Assembly: GCF_036250755.1 (NCBI RefSeq) | Contig: NZ_CP109583.1 | Coordinates: 1,550,001 to 1,614,000 of the forward strand | Source: Streptomyces uncialis | Lineage (GTDB): Bacteria; Actinomycetota; Actinomycetes; Streptomycetales; Streptomycetaceae | DNA: 64,000 nt | Reading direction: 5' to 3' | Translations under genes and position numbers: made by a program | Shown: positions 19,143-28,909 of the stretch, in pieces | How positions within the stretch are numbered: the first letter of the stretch is position 1 | How the letters are laid out: each line of letters starts with the position of its first letter | The notes under the pieces: model-generated | Seen by the model: the letters and a program-made list of their open reading frames with translations, nothing else | Database searches by the model: none | What the model was told of the DNA's origin: nothing

Positions 19143-19607
19143 TCAGCCCCGGCCGTAGACGACGGCCCTCGTCGTGTCCTTGTAGGTGTTGTTGAGGGTG
19201 ATCTCGCTCCACGCCTCGTTGGCCTCGCCCGCCGCCAGCGGCCGGGTGGGGCCGTAACAGGCGAGACGCTGCCCGGAGAGGAACCTCGTCTTGTGGCAGG
19301 ACGCGTTCGTCCCGTGGGTGTGGATCACATGCGCGGCGAGGTCCACCGTGACCGTGGCCGGAGCGTTGTTCACCACCACGGCGACGGCCTGGTAGGTGTT
19401 GTTGGCCGGGTTGCGGAAGATGCAGGTCTGCATCGCGACATTGTTCGACGCGTAGTGGGTGGTCGTCTGGCCGCAGGTCTGGTTGGGGCCGTTGGAGACG
19501 AACGGCTGCCAGTACGGCGCGGCCACCGCCGGACTCATCCCCAGACTGAGCGCTCCCACTGCCATGGCGCCCGCTGCCGCTGTCTTGACCCACGTGCTCC
19601 GGAACAT
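19143..19607 (-). CDS. Secreted hypothetical protein
   Basis: 154 residues with a classical signal peptide (MFRSTWVKTAAAGAMAVG, hydrophobic core, cut likely after SPAVA). The mature part is small, Asn/Thr-rich and contains four cysteines (QTCGQ, QTCIF, ASCHK, LACYG) likely forming two disulphides. GAGAGGGG precedes the ATG at 19607; a longer reading from 19751 destroys the signal peptide. No family recognised. Confidence 0.8.
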   Translation of the reverse strand: MFRSTWVKTAAAGAMAVGALSLGMSPAVAAPYWQPFVSNGPNQTCGQTTTHYASNNVAMQTCIFRNPANNTYQAVAVVVNNAPATVTVDLAAHVIHTHGTNASCHKTRFLSGQRLACYGPTRPLAAGEANEAWSEITLNNTYKDTTRAVVYGRG

Positions 19608-19633
19608 CACAAAGCCCCTCTCGAATGGCGATG

Positions 19634-19664
19634 AGCATATGACTGACGAATACACGGATGTCAG
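19634..19664 (-). promoter_or_regulatory. Possible sigma-70-type promoter of the secreted protein
   Basis: Minus-strand CTGACA (-35-like, 5 of 6 matches to consensus) and TATGCT (-10-like) are spaced 19 bases apart, ending about 27 bases before the ATG. The spacing is slightly long, so moderate confidence. Confidence 0.4.
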
Positions 19665-19892
19665 CGGTCGGGAGCTAACCACCTGCGGTTCAGAAGCGAC
19701 AAGGGCGCCTCGGAGCCTCGTCCGGAAGCCGTTTCGACCTGGCGCTCCCACCGCGGGGATGTCGAGACGGTCCGGCGTTCCGGAGCGCGGAGAGCCCCCA
19801 GGGCCGTAGCCCCAAGGGATCTCGCGCTGTTCCGCCGCACGGACGAGGGGGCCGGCCGAAGCCCGCGCGGAGACCTGCCGACCGACGATCCG

Positions 19893-20192
19893 TCAGCGCC
19901 ATTCGGGCGGGATGCCGCCAAGTTGGGTGAGGAGGTCCCAGTCCTTGGGACGCAGGCTCGGGGAATGCCAGCGGGCACCGTTGCCGACCCAGTAGCCGCG
20001 GTAGTTCCGGATGCCCTGGAGCCCTTCCCAGGTGCCCGGCTCGCCCATGTCGCCGATGCCGGATTCCGTACCGCAGCAGGAGCAGATCCCGGCGGTCGGC
20101 CAGCCGGACTCCCAGGTCAGCCCGTCCTCCCCGTAGCCGCAGATCCGGCAGTGCTCCTCGTCCATGTCCATACCCGGGTCCGTTCGTTCCAT
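19893..20192 (-). CDS. Small zinc-ribbon-like hypothetical protein
   Basis: 99 residues with two CxxC pairs near the N-terminus (CRICG and CSCCG), spaced like a small zinc ribbon, followed by Gly/Trp/Tyr-rich sequence (IRNYRGYWVGNGARWH) and a DWDLLTQLGGIPPEW C-terminus. Start ATG at 20192; the upstream reading to 20507 is not supported. Family unknown. Confidence 0.65.
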   Translation of the reverse strand: MERTDPGMDMDEEHCRICGYGEDGLTWESGWPTAGICSCCGTESGIGDMGEPGTWEGLQGIRNYRGYWVGNGARWHSPSLRPKDWDLLTQLGGIPPEWR

Positions 20193-20442
20193 CGCGGCAG
20201 CGTAGACCGAGGTCAGGAGCGCGGACGATCGAATTCCGCGACGGCGGACCGGGGTCGGGTCCGGCAGGCCGGGTCTTTTCCCGTCCTCGGGCGCACCATG
20301 CGTGGAAGCCGGGGTTTGCCTTCGTTCGTGTACAACCTCACGATTTTCGGCTGATCGGGCCGGAGGGCCGCCGGATAGTGGAGGCGACCGGTGGGACACG
20401 TCCCCGGTCCACCTACCCACCTGGAAGCAGAGGTGTTCCGTC

Positions 20443-20970
20443 ATGCCCACCACCGAGGCCGTCGCCCGAGCGCAGCTCGTGTTCACGCTCTTCGACGCCG
20501 ACGGCAACGGCTACCTTGAGCCGGCCGACTTCGATCTGATGGCCCGCCGGACGGTCGACGCCCTGCCGGCCGCCAAGGAGGAGGCCGGACAGGCGCTGCT
20601 CGACGCCTTCCGCGGGTACGGCGCCACCTTGACGGCGGAACTTGACGCGGACGGCGACGGGCGGATCAGCCCTCAGGAGTTCACGGCGGTCGTCCTGGAG
20701 CCGCAGCGGTTCGACGGGGCCGTGGACGTGTTCGCGGACGCGCTGGCGGAGCTGGGCGATCCGGACGGCGACGGACTGGTCGAGCGGCCCGACTTCCTCG
20801 CGCTGATGGTCGCCATCGGGTTCGAACCGGCCAACATCGAGGCCCTGTTCGACGCCTTCGCCCCGGTGGAGGGCGACCGGGTCCCGGTCGCCGTATGGGC
20901 GGACGGCATCCGGGACTACTACCGGCCCGACAGGGCGGGCATCGCCGGGGACCGTCTCGTCACAGGCTGA
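20443..20970 (+). CDS. EF-hand calcium-binding protein (calerythrin-like)
   Basis: 175 residues with three good EF-hand loops: DADGNGYLEPADF (~18-30), DADGDGRISPQEF (~68-80) and DPDGDGLVERPDF (~105-117), each with acidic positions 1, 3, 5 and Glu/Asp at 12; a degenerate fourth helix pair follows. Cytoplasmic calcium buffer or sensor as known in Streptomyces. ATG at 20443 after AGAGGT; the earlier start at 20302 is not supported. A very strong hairpin follows. Confidence 0.88.
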   Translation: MPTTEAVARAQLVFTLFDADGNGYLEPADFDLMARRTVDALPAAKEEAGQALLDAFRGYGATLTAELDADGDGRISPQEFTAVVLEPQRFDGAVDVFADALAELGDPDGDGLVERPDFLALMVAIGFEPANIEALFDAFAPVEGDRVPVAVWADGIRDYYRPDRAGIAGDRLVTG

Positions 20971-21043
20971 GCCACGTGTGAGCGCCGACGACCGCGCGGT
21001 AGGGGTACGGACGGGCGGTCGGCCGCCGTCAGGGCCTTCCCGG

Positions 21044-21092
21044 CCCGGGGGGCTCACCCAACGCGTCCTCTGCGGTGGGTGAGCCCCCCGGG
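21044..21092 (+). terminator. Strong terminator hairpin
   Basis: Perfect 17-bp stem cccggggggctcaccca / tgggtgagccccccggg with a 15-nt loop, 74 bases after the EF-hand stop and between convergent genes. Confidence 0.85.
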
Positions 21093-21225
21093 CGGCGGGC
21101 CGACGGAGTCCCATGAGCGGAGCGTCGCGTACCGAACCGGGCGCTCCGCAGCGGACGGGCAGGGATGAGCACCCCGTACCGGACCGTCGAGTCGCCCGCC
21201 CCGGGTCGGCCCCGCAGCAAACGGC

Positions 21226-21749
21226 TCAGCCGATCCAGACCAGCAGGCCTTGGCGGAGACGGGCCGCCGTCCGGAAGAAGGCGGCGAGATCCTGGTACGC
21301 GACCGCCACGTCGTCCAGCCGCGGCCCGGGGTCGGAGCCGCCCGCGTAGGGGTAGGTCCCCGCGTAGGGGTAGGTCCCCGCGTCCGCCAACTCCGCCGGG
21401 GTGACCCGCTCGACGAGTCCCTCCGGGTGATCGCCGCCATCGCCCCGGCGGCGTCCCGCACCCGCTCCGGTCGGATCATCCGGGGCGCTCCGTACCCCCA
21501 GTCCTCCGCGCCGGGAATCTCCTCCTCGCCGTGCACCACATTCACCTCGACACCCCGGAGCCTGAGCAGACGCTCCAGCGTGTGCCACATCTTCCCGGTG
21601 CTGTGGAGGCGGCTCCCAGGGGCCGGTCTGCCGTCACCCGGCTCCGCGGCCATGCGCTCCTCGACGAACTCCCGGGCCCAGTCGGGATGCAGAACGGCCC
21701 GGTTCAGCTCGGCGGGGGTGAGGCGGACATACTTTCCGACCATGCTCAT
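21226..21749 (-). pseudogene. DUF1877 (YfbM-like) protein, one-base frameshift
   Basis: The 5' frame reads MSMVGKYVRLTPAELNRAV, the TGKMWHTLERLL motif and GYGAPRMIRPERV as in DUF1877 proteins, then loses sense near 21427; the neighbouring frame continues with PEGLVERVTPAELADAG and the terminal LAAFFRTAA...LLVWIG. Restoring one C in the CCC run at 21425-21427 joins the frames into ~174 residues. An 18-bp duplication also adds a second TYPYAG. Either a true pseudogene or a sequence error. Confidence 0.8.
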
Positions 21750-21855
21750 GGCCGAATCGTAGGAACCGCCACTGACATCGACACCGGCAGGCGGGTTCCG
21801 GCGACACCCTGGGTCCCGCCGCACAGGGACCTGGGACGCGCCGCACAATGAACGG

Positions 21856-23301
21856 ATGACGTACACCGAGGACGCGGCCACCGCGTATGCCTGGGCGGTG
21901 CTCGGAGGCCGGGGCAGGCTCGTCGAGAGGGTGCGCTTCGAGGGGGCGGGCGCTGTCCTGCCGTCGCGTCTGCCGGTCCGGGAACTGGCGCGCGCCTGTG
22001 TGGGGGTTTCGTCGCTGGCGGCGGCGGAACTGCTGGCCCTGCGCAACGGCGTGCCGGTGCCCGCGGTGCGGGTGAACGAGGCGGCGGTGGCCACCGCGTT
22101 CGTGAGCGAACGCCATCTGAGGATCGACGGCCGGGCTCCGACCTCCTTCGCCCCGCTGTCCGGGTTCTGGCAGACGTCCGACGGATGGGTGCGCACCCAC
22201 GCCAACTACCCGCACCACCGGGCCCGGCTGCTCGACGCGCTGGGTATCGCGGACACGGGACCTGACCAGACGCTGGTGGGTGTGCTCGCGAAGGAACTGG
22301 CATCGCGTCCGGCCCTGGAGGTCCAGGAAACCGTCTACGCGGCGGACGGCCTGGCCGTGGCGGTGACTCCCGCACCCACACCCGCAACCGGCACCGGGCC
22401 TACACCCGCACGCGGCACCGGCACCGGACCCGCACCCGCACCCGCACCCGCGCCGACATCCGACCGGCCCGCTCTGGTCGAGGCGCGGCGTGCGGGTCGG
22501 AGCAGCCCCCGGCTGCTGACGCCCGCGTCCGTGCCCGCCCAGGGGGTGCGGGTCCTGGACCTGACCCGCGTCATCGCCGGTCCCGTAGCGACCCGCACCC
22601 TGGCGCTGCTGGGCGCCGACGTGCTGCGCGTGGACGCCCCGCGACTCCCCGAGGACGCGGACGCCCACGCCGACACCGGCATGGGCAAACGCTCCACGCT
22701 GCTGGATCTCGCGGCCCCCGGTGACCGGCGCGTCTTCGAGGGCCTTCTGAGCGAGGCGGACGTCGTGGTGACCGGCTACCGGCCCGGCACCCTGGACCGG
22801 CACGGACTGGCCCCCGACGCACTCCTGGCCCGGTATCCCGGCCTGATCGTCGCGCAACTGTGCGCCTGGGGGTGGTCCGGCCCCTGGGCCGGGCGCCGCG
22901 GTTTCGACAGCCTGGTCCAGGCCGGTACCGGTATCGCCGCGATCGAGGCCACGGCCGACGGCCGCCCCGGCGTACTGCCCGCGCAGGCGCTGGACCACGG
23001 AACCGGGTATCTGCTGGCCGCCGCGGTCCTGCGCGCACTGACCGACCGCCAGGCCACCGGTGACGGGCGGCAGCTCCGCCTCTCCCTGTCAGGCACGGCC
23101 TCCTGGCTGCTGCACGGCGTCCAGCCCACTCCCGTACAGGGCCACTTCGGCCGTGACGACCCGGCCGCCTGGCTCACCGAGACCGAATCGCCGTACGGTC
23201 TGCTGCATCACGTCCTGCCCCCGGTCCACTACGACGGCGCACCCGCGAACTGGGACCGCGCATCGAGCCGCTGGGGAAGCGATCGGCCGAACTGGGCCTG
23301 A
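21856..23301 (+). CDS. Family III (CaiB/BaiF-like) CoA-transferase
   Basis: 481 residues. The C-terminal half shows VRVLDLTRVIAGPVATRTLALLGADVLRVD, the ADVVVTGYRPGTLDRHG and HGTGYLLAAAVLRAL motifs of class III CoA-transferases; the N-terminal half is a second, diverged copy of the fold. Between them is a Pro/Thr/Ala linker (~165-200) translated from a tandem acccgc tract. The catalytic Asp is not confidently placed. Would move CoA between acids. A terminator hairpin follows. Confidence 0.8.
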   Translation: MTYTEDAATAYAWAVLGGRGRLVERVRFEGAGAVLPSRLPVRELARACVGVSSLAAAELLALRNGVPVPAVRVNEAAVATAFVSERHLRIDGRAPTSFAPLSGFWQTSDGWVRTHANYPHHRARLLDALGIADTGPDQTLVGVLAKELASRPALEVQETVYAADGLAVAVTPAPTPATGTGPTPARGTGTGPAPAPAPAPTSDRPALVEARRAGRSSPRLLTPASVPAQGVRVLDLTRVIAGPVATRTLALLGADVLRVDAPRLPEDADAHADTGMGKRSTLLDLAAPGDRRVFEGLLSEADVVVTGYRPGTLDRHGLAPDALLARYPGLIVAQLCAWGWSGPWAGRRGFDSLVQAGTGIAAIEATADGRPGVLPAQALDHGTGYLLAAAVLRALTDRQATGDGRQLRLSLSGTASWLLHGVQPTPVQGHFGRDDPAAWLTETESPYGLLHHVLPPVHYDGAPANWDRASSRWGSDRPNWA

Positions 23302-23310
23302 ACAAGGGCA

Positions 23311-23334
23311 ATATGTCCGGCTGAGCCGACATAT
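23311..23334 (+). terminator. Terminator hairpin after the CoA-transferase gene
   Basis: atatgtc / gacatat stem extended by ggc / gcc around a 3-nt loop with one bulged C, starting 10 bases after the stop. AT-rich for this genome. Confidence 0.6.
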
Positions 23335-24018
23335 CCCCGTGGTCCCTGGCCAGCCCCCAGGCGGGATGGCCGGACGCTGTGGCGGACGATGCGTACTGAC
23401 GGCGGAAGCCGTTGCCCACGGCGTTCCGGCGAACTGGATGAATTCGGCGCGACCGCCAGATGTCTCCATGACGGACTTCGGCATCCGTGAGGACGGCCTT
23501 CGGTACCCCTCCAGGTGGGCGAAGTCCGAGTGCGGGAAGCCTTCCCCCAGTACGCCTCGGGGGCAGCCGCCGGGTGACTCGTCCGTCCGCCCGGCCCGGA
23601 TCGGCCTCCCCAAGGCCGTCCCCCGTCGGCATGCACTCCATCAGGTGCGCCGCAGCGGCTCCTGACCCGTCCCGCCGCCGTCCGACGGTCCGGTCGGCAC
23701 TGGGCGTGCCCGCGCAACACGTTCAACACGCTCGCCGGAGGGGACCGCGATTACTCCGACGACCGCGGGCACGCCAAGAGACATGACCCGAACGAGATGC
23801 CCGGCGAGGTGAACGCGCCGCCGCGCCGGTCGGGGGCGCCGGGCCGCAGGTACGTCGGTCACGAGGCCGTCGCGGCAGGGCCGCCTGATGCGGCGCCGAT
23901 ATCAACAGCGTTGGTGCGCGACGGAGTTCCCTCCCGAGCGCGGCCCGTCGCGCCGCCCCTCGATCGCCGGGGCTCTCCGTCCACCGCCCGCGCAGCCACC
24001 TCAAGGAAGGCGCTCCCC
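23335..24018. other. Intergenic, no supported gene
   Basis: About 680 bp between the CoA-transferase terminator and the dehydrogenase GTG. Open frames on both strands have no recognisable domain and overlap one another. The dehydrogenase ribosome site (AAGGAAGG) is at the right end; promoter not identified. Confidence 0.5.
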
Positions 24019-25185
24019 GTGCCGCATCCGAGCACCGCCGAATCCACCCGTCCCCTCGCCTCCCCCGCTGTGTCCGACACCCTTGATCTCGCGGAAAGGA
24101 TCTTCGCCCCGGGCACGGCGGGGGTACGAGGCCCCGCCCACGAACAGGTACTGCTGTGCCAGGACCGTACGGTGGGGCTGAAGGCCGTCGTCTCCGTCCA
24201 CTCCACCGCACTGGGCCCCGCCCTCGGAGGCACCCGGTTCCACGCGTACGGCAGCAGCGCCGACGCCGTGCTGGACTCCCTGAACCTCGCCCGCGGGATG
24301 TCGTACAAGAACGCCCTCGCCGGCCTGCCCTACGGCGGCGGGAAAGCCGTCATCATCGGTGACCCCGCCCTGCTCAAGACTCCCGGGCTCCTGCACTCCT
24401 ACGGCCGTTTCGTCGAGTCCCTGGCAGGCCGGTACGTGACCGCCTGCGACGTGGGCACCGACACGGCCGACATGGATGTCGTCGGCGAGGAGACGGATCA
24501 TGTCGTCGGGCGCTCTCCCGCTGCCGGAGGCGTGGGGGATCCTTCGGCGGCCACCGCGTACGGGGTGCTCCAGGGGATGCGTGCCTGCGCGGCGGTGCGC
24601 TGGGGGGAGCCGCATCTGCGCGGCCGCCGGGTGGGCGTCTGCGGCCTGGGCAAGGTCGGTCAGCACCTTGTTGGGCTGCTGACCGAGGCGGGGGCGACGG
24701 TGCTGGCGTCCGACATCCGCGCCGACGCGGTCGCGCGTACCCAGGTGAGGTTCCCCGAGGCCAGGATCGTCGCCGACGCCAAGGCGCTGCTCGACGCGGA
24801 GATGGACATCTACTCGCCCTGCGCACTGGGCGGAGCGCTCGACCGGGTGGCCGTGAACAGGCTGCGGGCGCCCGTTGTCTGCGGCGCCGCCAACAATCAG
24901 CTCGGCTACGCCGGGGCCGAGGAGCGGCTGGTCGACCGGGACATCGTCTACGCGCCGGACTACGTCGTGAACGCGGGCGGCGTCATCCATGTCGCGCGGG
25001 AGTACAGCGGATGCTCCGCGACCCGGAGCCCCGACCGTGCCCGTGCCCGTGCCCGTGAACAGGTGGACCCGATCTACGCCACGACCCTGTCGATCCTCAC
25101 GGCCGCGGCCGACTCGGGCGCCTCGCCCAGTGCGGTGGCCGACGATCTCGCGGAGAAGCGGATGGCGTCCCCGCCGCGGACCTGA
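24019..25185 (+). CDS. Valine/leucine/phenylalanine dehydrogenase-like enzyme
   Basis: 388 residues resembling actinobacterial valine dehydrogenase, which interconverts branched or aromatic amino acids and 2-oxo acids with NAD. Motifs: [29 protein letters not shown] (catalytic Lys), [14 protein letters not shown] (catalytic Asp), GLGKVGQHL Rossmann turn and [12 protein letters not shown]. The C-terminus has an unusual Arg-rich insertion ([12 protein letters not shown]). GTG at 24019 follows AAGGAAGG; the longer start lacks support. Only 36 bp before the decarboxylase gene, so one operon. Confidence 0.85.
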   Translation: MPHPSTAESTRPLASPAVSDTLDLAERIFAPGTAGVRGPAHEQVLLCQDRTVGLKAVVSVHSTALGPALGGTRFHAYGSSADAVLDSLNLARGMSYKNALAGLPYGGGKAVIIGDPALLKTPGLLHSYGRFVESLAGRYVTACDVGTDTADMDVVGEETDHVVGRSPAAGGVGDPSAATAYGVLQGMRACAAVRWGEPHLRGRRVGVCGLGKVGQHLVGLLTEAGATVLASDIRADAVARTQVRFPEARIVADAKALLDAEMDIYSPCALGGALDRVAVNRLRAPVVCGAANNQLGYAGAEERLVDRDIVYAPDYVVNAGGVIHVAREYSGCSATRSPDRARARAREQVDPIYATTLSILTAAADSGASPSAVADDLAEKRMASPPRT

Positions 25186-25221
25186 ACCCGTCCGGTACGA
25201 CGACCAACGAAGCAGGTACCC

Positions 25222-26832
25222 GTGAACACTGTCCGGCAGGCCACCCATGAACTCCTCAGGCACCACGACATGCGTGTCATCTTCGGCAACCCCGGCAGCA
25301 CCGAACTCCCCTTCCTCGCCCACCTTCCGGAGGACTTCAGCTACGTGCTGGCGCTCAACGAGTCGACCGCGACCGCCATGGCCGACGGATACGCCCAGGC
25401 CACCGGCCGTCCGACCCTGGTCAATCTGCACACGGCAACCGGTCTCGGCAACGCCATGGGTTCCCTGGTCAACGCCTCCGGGGCCCGAAGCCCCGTGGTG
25501 GCGCTGGCCGGGCAGCAGGTCAGGGCCGCCCTGCCCACCCCGGCCCTGCTCGTCAACCGGGGCCCGCTCGCACTGGCGCAGGGCGCGGTCAAGCACACCG
25601 CCGAACCGGCACGGGCCGAGGACACTCCCGAGATCCTCGGCCAGGCGATCCTGCGCGCGGCCCAGGCGCCGTCCGGGCCCGTCTGCGTGTCGGTCCCGAT
25701 GGACGACTGGGACCGGTCGCTCGATCCGCCGTCCGAAGAGGCCCGGTACGAAGCCCACCACAGGGCGCGTACGAGCGACAGCGTGCCTGCCCCGGACGCG
25801 CTCAGCGATCTGGCCCGCCAGCTCGCGGAGGCCCGCGCACCGGCCCTGATCGCGGGCCCTGAACTGGACACCGAGGCGGGATACACCGCGGTGGTGGCAC
25901 TGGCGGAGCGGCTGGACGCGCCGGTCTGGCTCCCCGCTTTCACGCCCCGGGCGGGCTTCCCCAGCGCACACGCAGCCGCGCGCGGCCCCTTGCCGTCCGC
26001 CGCGGACGAGGTGGCGGACACCCTGGCCGGACACGATCTGGTGCTGGCGCTGGGTGCCCCCGTCTTCACGTACTACCAGTGGACGGGAGGCCCGCCGGTG
26101 GCTCCGGGGACCCGCCTGGCGCAGATCACCTCGGACCCCGAGGAGGCGGTCCGCTCGGTCACCGGGAGTTCCTGCCTCGGATCGCCGGTCGCCGCCGCCG
26201 GGACGCTCGACCGTCTGCTGGAACGGAGGGGCCACCGGCCGCGGAACGGGGCCATGTGTCGTCCGCGCACGAGTCCCACCCCGAAACCCGCCCTGGCCCC
26301 GGAGGGCGTCCTGCACGACGGCGAGGTCTTCGCCACACTCGCGAAGGTGCTGCCCGGGGACGCGATCGTCGTCAACGAGGCGGCCCAACAGCTGCCCGCC
26401 TACTGGCGGTCGGCGGCCAGTTCGCGTCCCGGCAGCTTCTACTTCACCGGCGCGGGCGGTCTGGGCTTCGGTCTGGCCGGTGCCGTCGGCGTCCAACTGG
26501 CCTGCCCTGAGCGTCCGGTGGTGGCCGTCATCGGTGACGGCTCCGTCCAGTACACCCTCCAGGCTCTGTGGACCGCCGCCCACTACCGGATACCCCTCAC
26601 CGTCCTGGTGCTGGACAACAGCGAGTACGGGATACTCAAGAACTGGGGCCGGACGCTGGGCACCGGTCCGGTGCCGGGGCTGGATCTGCCCGGCATCGAC
26701 ATCATGGGGCTGGCCACCGCCTACGGCGTCACGGCGGAGCGGGCGCACTCCCCCAATGAGCTCAAGAACCTCCTCAGCGAGACGATCGGCGCGCCGGAGC
26801 CGCACCTGATCCATGTCCCGCTGGCGTCGTAG
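25222..26832 (+). CDS. ThDP-dependent decarboxylase, benzoylformate decarboxylase-like
   Basis: 536 residues. Near the N-terminus: FGNPGSTELPFL and LALNESTATAMADGYAQAT (the ThDP-activating Glu), then VNLHTATGLGNAMGSLVNA with the His matching His70 of benzoylformate decarboxylase. The C-terminal ThDP motif is GDGSVQYTLQALWTAAHY...NSEYGIL. Such enzymes decarboxylate aryl or branched 2-oxo acids to aldehydes. Pairing with the upstream dehydrogenase suggests amino acid to 2-oxo acid to aldehyde (or the reverse logic). An MdlC orthologue is possible but unproven. Confidence 0.85.
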   Translation: MNTVRQATHELLRHHDMRVIFGNPGSTELPFLAHLPEDFSYVLALNESTATAMADGYAQATGRPTLVNLHTATGLGNAMGSLVNASGARSPVVALAGQQVRAALPTPALLVNRGPLALAQGAVKHTAEPARAEDTPEILGQAILRAAQAPSGPVCVSVPMDDWDRSLDPPSEEARYEAHHRARTSDSVPAPDALSDLARQLAEARAPALIAGPELDTEAGYTAVVALAERLDAPVWLPAFTPRAGFPSAHAAARGPLPSAADEVADTLAGHDLVLALGAPVFTYYQWTGGPPVAPGTRLAQITSDPEEAVRSVTGSSCLGSPVAAAGTLDRLLERRGHRPRNGAMCRPRTSPTPKPALAPEGVLHDGEVFATLAKVLPGDAIVVNEAAQQLPAYWRSAASSRPGSFYFTGAGGLGFGLAGAVGVQLACPERPVVAVIGDGSVQYTLQALWTAAHYRIPLTVLVLDNSEYGILKNWGRTLGTGPVPGLDLPGIDIMGLATAYGVTAERAHSPNELKNLLSETIGAPEPHLIHVPLAS

Positions 26833-26850
26833 CGCGGAGAGGGAGCGGGA

Positions 26851-26868
26851 GGGCGGGTGAGCCCGCCC
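26851..26868. terminator. Bidirectional terminator between convergent genes
   Basis: 7-bp stem gggcggg / cccgccc with a 4-nt loop in the 57-bp gap between the decarboxylase stop and the stop of the regulator on the other strand. Confidence 0.6.
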
Positions 26869-26889
26869 CGGGCCCGGTCGGACATCGGC

Positions 26890-28245
26890 TCAGCCCTCCC
26901 GCTGCTCGCTGAGGAGCGCTCCGACGGTGGCGTTCGAGCGGTACGGGATGAACTCGTGCCGTAGTTCGGACCTGGCGGCGTCCACGCTGCTGGACTGGAG
27001 ACCCGCTCCGGTCGCCAGGAATTCCCGCCAACTGCCGCATGCCTCCTCGACATGCCCCGTCCGCAGCGACAGCTTGGTACGGACCGCGTGGGTCAGAGCA
27101 TGGCCGCGGCGGTCGTCGGGATGCCGGTGCCGGGAGGAGGCGGACAGCGCCTCGATCGCGCCCTTGACATCGCCGAGTCCGCGCAGCGTCTGGGCGCGCT
27201 GGAACTCCAGGGCCGCCCTGGGATACACCTGGAACGGGTCCCCCGTCGCGCGGCTTTCGCCCGCCGCCCGGTCGGCGTCCTTCAGGACCTCCAGGGCGTC
27301 GCGGCCCCTTCCGACGGCCGCACGCGCGACCGCGAGCTGTGCCGCGACGAACGCTCTGGTCGCCGGTGGGCACCGCGCGGGCAGCGCGGCATAAGCGTTC
27401 TCGCCGTACCGCACGGCCTTCTGCCGGTGGTTGAGGGCCAGTGCCTGGCTGCTCATCGCGCGCAGGATCACCGCCCAGGTGCAGACATCGTCGGCTTCGT
27501 CGGCGAGCCGGAGCGCCGCGACGTAGAAGAGCTGTGCCGCTCCGTGGAATCCGCTGTCGCTGTGGATACGCGCTCGCACGAACACCAAGTGGGCCGCCTC
27601 GGTGAGCAGTTCCCTTCGGACCTTCTCCTTGGCGGGCCTGTTCAGCCAGGGCACGAGATCATCGGCGAGGAAGGCCGCGAGGGCGGCGTCGGCATGGCCG
27701 CCGCCGTGCAGGTCCAGCCCGGTCGCGAACACCCGCACGGCGGTCCTGAGCGAGGCGACTTCCGCGCGCCCCGCCGGCGGCCCGGCGGTACGCACGCCGG
27801 ATCCCGTCCGGCGCGCCGCGGACTCCCGCCATCGAGGCTTGCCATGGTCGGCCGCCAGATAGGGAGACTGCTGAAGGGGCAGGCGGTACACGGGGTCGGC
27901 GTCCGTGCTCGTCAGTTCGGCGAGACGGGCGACTGCCCCGGCCCGGCCGCGGGGGCCGATGAGCCCGGCCCGCCGCGCGCTGCCGTCGGGGAAGCCCGCC
28001 ACCGCCGCGGTGATGCTCCGGCCGAGCTTGCGGGAGAGCACTTCGGCCACCAGGTCGGGCACCGGATGACGTGGCCGTGCCCCCGCCAGCCAATGGGCGA
28101 CCGAGGTCCGGTCGTACGACAGTGCCCGGCCGATTTCCGCGCCCGCGCTGTTGACAGCGCGCGCGAATGCCGCCGAGGTCCATGCGGCCTCGGCCAGCAG
28201 AGCTCGCAGCCTGTCATTGGGGACGCGTTCACTCGCCAACGCCAT
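26890..28245 (-). CDS. Streptomyces-type HTH/TPR regulatory protein
   Basis: 451 residues. An N-terminal helix-turn-helix-like segment (LRALLAEAAWTSAAFARAVN, then YDRTSVAHWLAG) is followed by a disordered linker and helical TPR-like repeats (AQLFYVAALRLADEADD, KAVRYGENAYAAL, AARAAVGRGRDALEVL). This architecture is common in Streptomyces regulators of development or secondary metabolism. ATG at 28245 sits right after GGAGG, while an in-frame TTG six bases further on has ideal spacing and could be the true start. Confidence 0.75.
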   Translation of the reverse strand: MALASERVPNDRLRALLAEAAWTSAAFARAVNSAGAEIGRALSYDRTSVAHWLAGARPRHPVPDLVAEVLSRKLGRSITAAVAGFPDGSARRAGLIGPRGRAGAVARLAELTSTDADPVYRLPLQQSPYLAADHGKPRWRESAARRTGSGVRTAGPPAGRAEVASLRTAVRVFATGLDLHGGGHADAALAAFLADDLVPWLNRPAKEKVRRELLTEAAHLVFVRARIHSDSGFHGAAQLFYVAALRLADEADDVCTWAVILRAMSSQALALNHRQKAVRYGENAYAALPARCPPATRAFVAAQLAVARAAVGRGRDALEVLKDADRAAGESRATGDPFQVYPRAALEFQRAQTLRGLGDVKGAIEALSASSRHRHPDDRRGHALTHAVRTKLSLRTGHVEEACGSWREFLATGAGLQSSSVDAARSELRHEFIPYRSNATVGALLSEQREG

Positions 28246-28858
28246 CCTCCACGGACCCGTTGGGTTCAGGCATCGGCCACGGTCCCGGACCGGACCCGAT
28301 TCCACTGATACGGACAGATGTTCCCCTGCCCCTGGCGGGCAAACGAGGGCGCTCCCCTCGCCTTCCGGCGCACTCCCGGTCTGCGCCCTCCCGAAGGATC
28401 TGGTGCCGGTGGGCGAGGGCGCGATCCACGAGTGCCCACGTCCAGGAGAGTGGCCCGCCGGTGGGCCTGCGCCGGGTTCCGCCGACGTGGGCAGGCATCC
28501 GGTACATGAACGATCCCTTCATGTACGGACTGGCTTTCGGGCGCTCCGGCGATCCACGCGCCACCTCGTCCAGCGAACCCCCCAGGGCATGTCCCGAAGT
28601 CCAGTTCGCCAGTGCACCCGCAGCGGCAGGGACCGCGTGCGCCTTGACGCGCGATGAGCGCCCCGCCCCGCCGGACGACGAGAGCCGACTCCCGGCGCCC
28701 GCCTGAGCCCGCGCCCGCCGACACTCGTACCACCTCGGGAGGACCGGGCCCCTCCCCGCGAGTCCACCCCGAGTTCAGCGCGTCGCGGTGGAGGCGGCCT
28801 CCAGCCCGCAGAAGGCAGGGCCTCCGTGCCGACATCGCCACTACTCGGTGGTACCGTG
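28246..28858. other. Intergenic, no supported gene
   Basis: About 610 bp between divergent regulator genes. Several overlapping open frames exist on both strands but none shows a domain or a good ribosome site. Must carry the promoter for the HTH/TPR gene. Confidence 0.5.
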
Positions 28859-28889
28859 TAGTGGTACTCGGTGCTACGCAGTACCGCTA
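28859..28889. promoter_or_regulatory. Probable PadR operator
   Basis: Imperfect inverted repeat TAGTGGTACT - 11 nt - AGTACCGCTA (9 of 10 arm positions pair), ending 20 bases before the PadR ATG and overlapping a further GGTAC repeat just upstream. Position and symmetry fit autoregulation by PadR. Confidence 0.55.
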
Positions 28890-28909
28890 GGACCCGGGGA
28901 GGACTCGCG

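Noticed and set aside
18887..19195. Plus-strand open frame with PTGFG repeats
   Set aside because: Generated by the 15-bp repeat and a terminator hairpin; no further similarity.
23335..24018. Possible transposase remnant
   Set aside because: Looked for IS-type motifs on both strands; no catalytic signature or terminal repeats found.
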